DNA of 15,921 nucleotides from Deltaproteobacteria bacterium (GTDB lineage Bacteria > Desulfobacterota > Desulfobacteria > Desulfobacterales > Desulfatirhabdiaceae): the NCBI GenBank assembly GCA_021778975.1, contig JAJYBO010000037.1:1-15921 (forward strand), read 5' to 3'. Position numbers and translations under genes: made by a program. Under the pieces are notes generated by a model. That model searched no databases and was not told the origin of the DNA. It was given only the letters and a program-made list of their open reading frames with translations. This document shows positions 14,604-15,921 of the stretch, one piece after another; position 1 is the first letter of the stretch; every line of letters begins with the position of its first letter.

Positions 14604-15921
14604 TTATAGATTGATACGAAGTTGCCGCGGCAGCATGTCCGCAAAACGCTCGTCATTGGTGGTGACGATGACCTGCCGTTTGTGGCTGATTTCCTGAAGC
14701 AGATGCGCCAGCACTTCCTGACGTTTGATATCCAGACCGTCCGCCGGATCGTCCAGCACAAAAACACCCAGGTGTCCGAGGGCGTCTCCGATGGCCAGCT
14801 TTAGCATCAGATAAAGAAAAATCCGTTCGCTTTTGCTCATCTGATTCAGCTTGTAGGTATATCCTTTCGCCTGAATGATGGGGCTGAGTTCTTTGGGCGT
14901 AATTTCGATATCGAACTGATCCAGATACTGAAAATATCCGGCCCATTCCCGAAGGCTTTGCCGGACTTTTTCCATCAGTTCCTGATTCAGGGCGGTTACG
15001 GCGCGGTCCATGGCCTGATACGCCATGTCGCATAAGAGAATGTGGCGATCGGCAATCTGTATTTTTTCATGACGCTTTTCATTTTCTTTCAGTCGCCCGG
15101 AAACCTGCTCGATTTCCATCCTGAGCAGCAGCAGCCGTTTCTGGAGGTCAGTTTGCCTGTTTTGAAGAGTTTGAACTTGCTGGTAATGTTCCAGACTTTC
15201 AGGATCGCCGCCGATTTTTTGAGATCGCTCCAGGTCTTCGGCCGCGCGGGCGACCTGGCCTTTCAATATATCCCGTTTCTGCTCCCAGTGCTGAAGTTCG
15301 GCGATTTGCCGCTGAATGGCGCTTAAAGCGGTCTTGCAGGTTTTTTGTTCCAGTATGGTGGATTGCACCGTCAAAAGTTCGGAGGCCAGATGTCTGCGGC
15401 TGTTTTCCAGCGATTCGCTCTGCTTCTTGCGGTCTGCAATCAATCGGTTCAGATGCTCACGAGACAGATTCTGACCGCAGGTGTGACAAACCGGCTGATT
15501 TTCAAGGTCTGAAAGACGCTGAATATCGGACCGGACATCCTGAATCAGTTGTTCCGTTTTTCCGATCTGGCGCTGAAGCTCATCCGGATTGGGATACACC
15601 GCTCTGCCTTCCGAAAGATTTTTTTCAACGGATGACTTTTTTTGCAACAGGTCCGGCAGTGGCGGCAATTCAGCCTTTGCCTTTTCGACAGCATCGAGTT
15701 CGTTTTTCTTTTCGTCATAAGATCGCTGCAGCACCATAATCAGTCGGGGATCCGAGAAGTTTCCGGTGCTTAACGAAAGCCGTTGAAGTTCAGCGCCGGT
15801 CTCCAGAAACTGTTTTTCGAGTACGCTGGCTTCTTTCTGCATGTGTTCCAGATCGGAACGAGACATTTCCCGCACCGGCGCGTCAGCGATAATGTCTTTT
15901 CGTTTTTCTCTGGCGATGGCG
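14604..15921 (-). CDS. Rad50/SbcC-like ATPase, C-terminal part (runs off the window)
   Basis: The frame stays open to the right edge, so the 5' end is missing; an internal GTG at 15875 is unlikely to be the start because coiled coil continues upstream. About 438 residues are seen. Numbered from that GTG, a coiled coil (1-125) leads to a zinc-hook candidate VCHTCGQ (Cys130, Cys133), then a long returning coiled coil (140-285), then the C-terminal ATPase lobe. The lobe has a degenerate ABC signature MSKSERIFLYL, Walker B VFVLDDPADGLD and the His-switch region VIVTTNDERF. This is the Rad50/SbcC plan, and it would act on DNA ends with an SbcD-like nuclease. The Walker A lobe and any partner gene lie outside. 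It converges on the U32 gene with a 30-nt gap that has no visible terminator. Confidence 0.78.
   Translation of the reverse strand, partial: AIAREKRKDIIADAPVREMSRSDLEHMQKEASVLEKQFLETGAELQRLSLSTGNFSDPRLIMVLQRSYDEKKNELDAVEKAKAELPPLPDLLQKKSSVEKNLSEGRAVYPNPDELQRQIGKTEQLIQDVRSDIQRLSDLENQPVCHTCGQNLSREHLNRLIADRKKQSESLENSRRHLASELLTVQSTILEQKTCKTALSAIQRQIAELQHWEQKRDILKGQVARAAEDLERSQKIGGDPESLEHYQQVQTLQNRQTDLQKRLLLLRMEIEQVSGRLKENEKRHEKIQIADRHILLCDMAYQAMDRAVTALNQELMEKVRQSLREWAGYFQYLDQFDIEITPKELSPIIQAKGYTYKLNQMSKSERIFLYLMLKLAIGDALGHLGVFVLDDPADGLDIKRQEVLAHLLQEISHKRQVIVTTNDERFADMLPRQLRINL

Overview
The window looks like a stretch of chromosome from a Gram-negative, mid-GC bacterium, most likely a member of the Desulfobacterota (sulfate-reducer lineage). 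This is an inference from gene content: a class III polyhydroxyalkanoate (PHA) synthase operon, a TorF-type porin, a MoxR/VWA pair, stand-alone GAF proteins and a palindromic dispersed repeat. No rRNA, tRNA, CRISPR array or intact mobile element was seen.

Left part (1-2026). A 126-bp imperfect palindromic repeat (31-156) lies beside a broken gene end (about 165-374) that resembles the C-terminal winged-helix tail of RecG-like/AlbA_2 or Fic-type proteins. Next come a class I glutamine amidotransferase (495-1196) and a convergent HD-domain phosphohydrolase (2026-1226). Half of a second repeat copy sits at their junction and supplies the amidotransferase stop codon.

Middle part (2161-6480). A MoxR-type AAA+ ATPase and a VWA/CoxE-like protein form a two-gene operon, probably a chaperone pair for assembling or activating another complex. 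A very AT-rich spacer with a perfect 9-bp-arm palindrome precedes a TorF-family outer-membrane porin. A TesB-type acyl-CoA thioesterase follows and converges on phaR.

PHA region (6543-14573). phaR (minus strand) is divergent from a long plus-strand run: small phasin, a long PhaC-like synthase (518 aa), a small PhaE-like protein (160 aa), PhaE (296 aa), class III PhaC (394 aa), a double-GAF protein, a PhaJ-type (R)-enoyl-CoA hydratase and a U32 (TrhP-like) protein. Spacings are short and most genes have good ribosome binding sites. PhaJ would draw (R)-3-hydroxyacyl-CoA from beta-oxidation, PhaE/PhaC would polymerise it, the phasin would coat the granule and PhaR would sense granules and repress the phasin. 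A near-consensus sigma-70 promoter with TGCA-type repeats lies between phaR and the phasin gene. The unusual part is two different synthases, each next to its own PhaE-type partner, in one operon.

Right end (14604-15921). A Rad50/SbcC-like ATPase on the minus strand runs off the window. Its C-terminal ATPase lobe and a CxxC zinc-hook candidate are present and its N-terminal lobe is missing.
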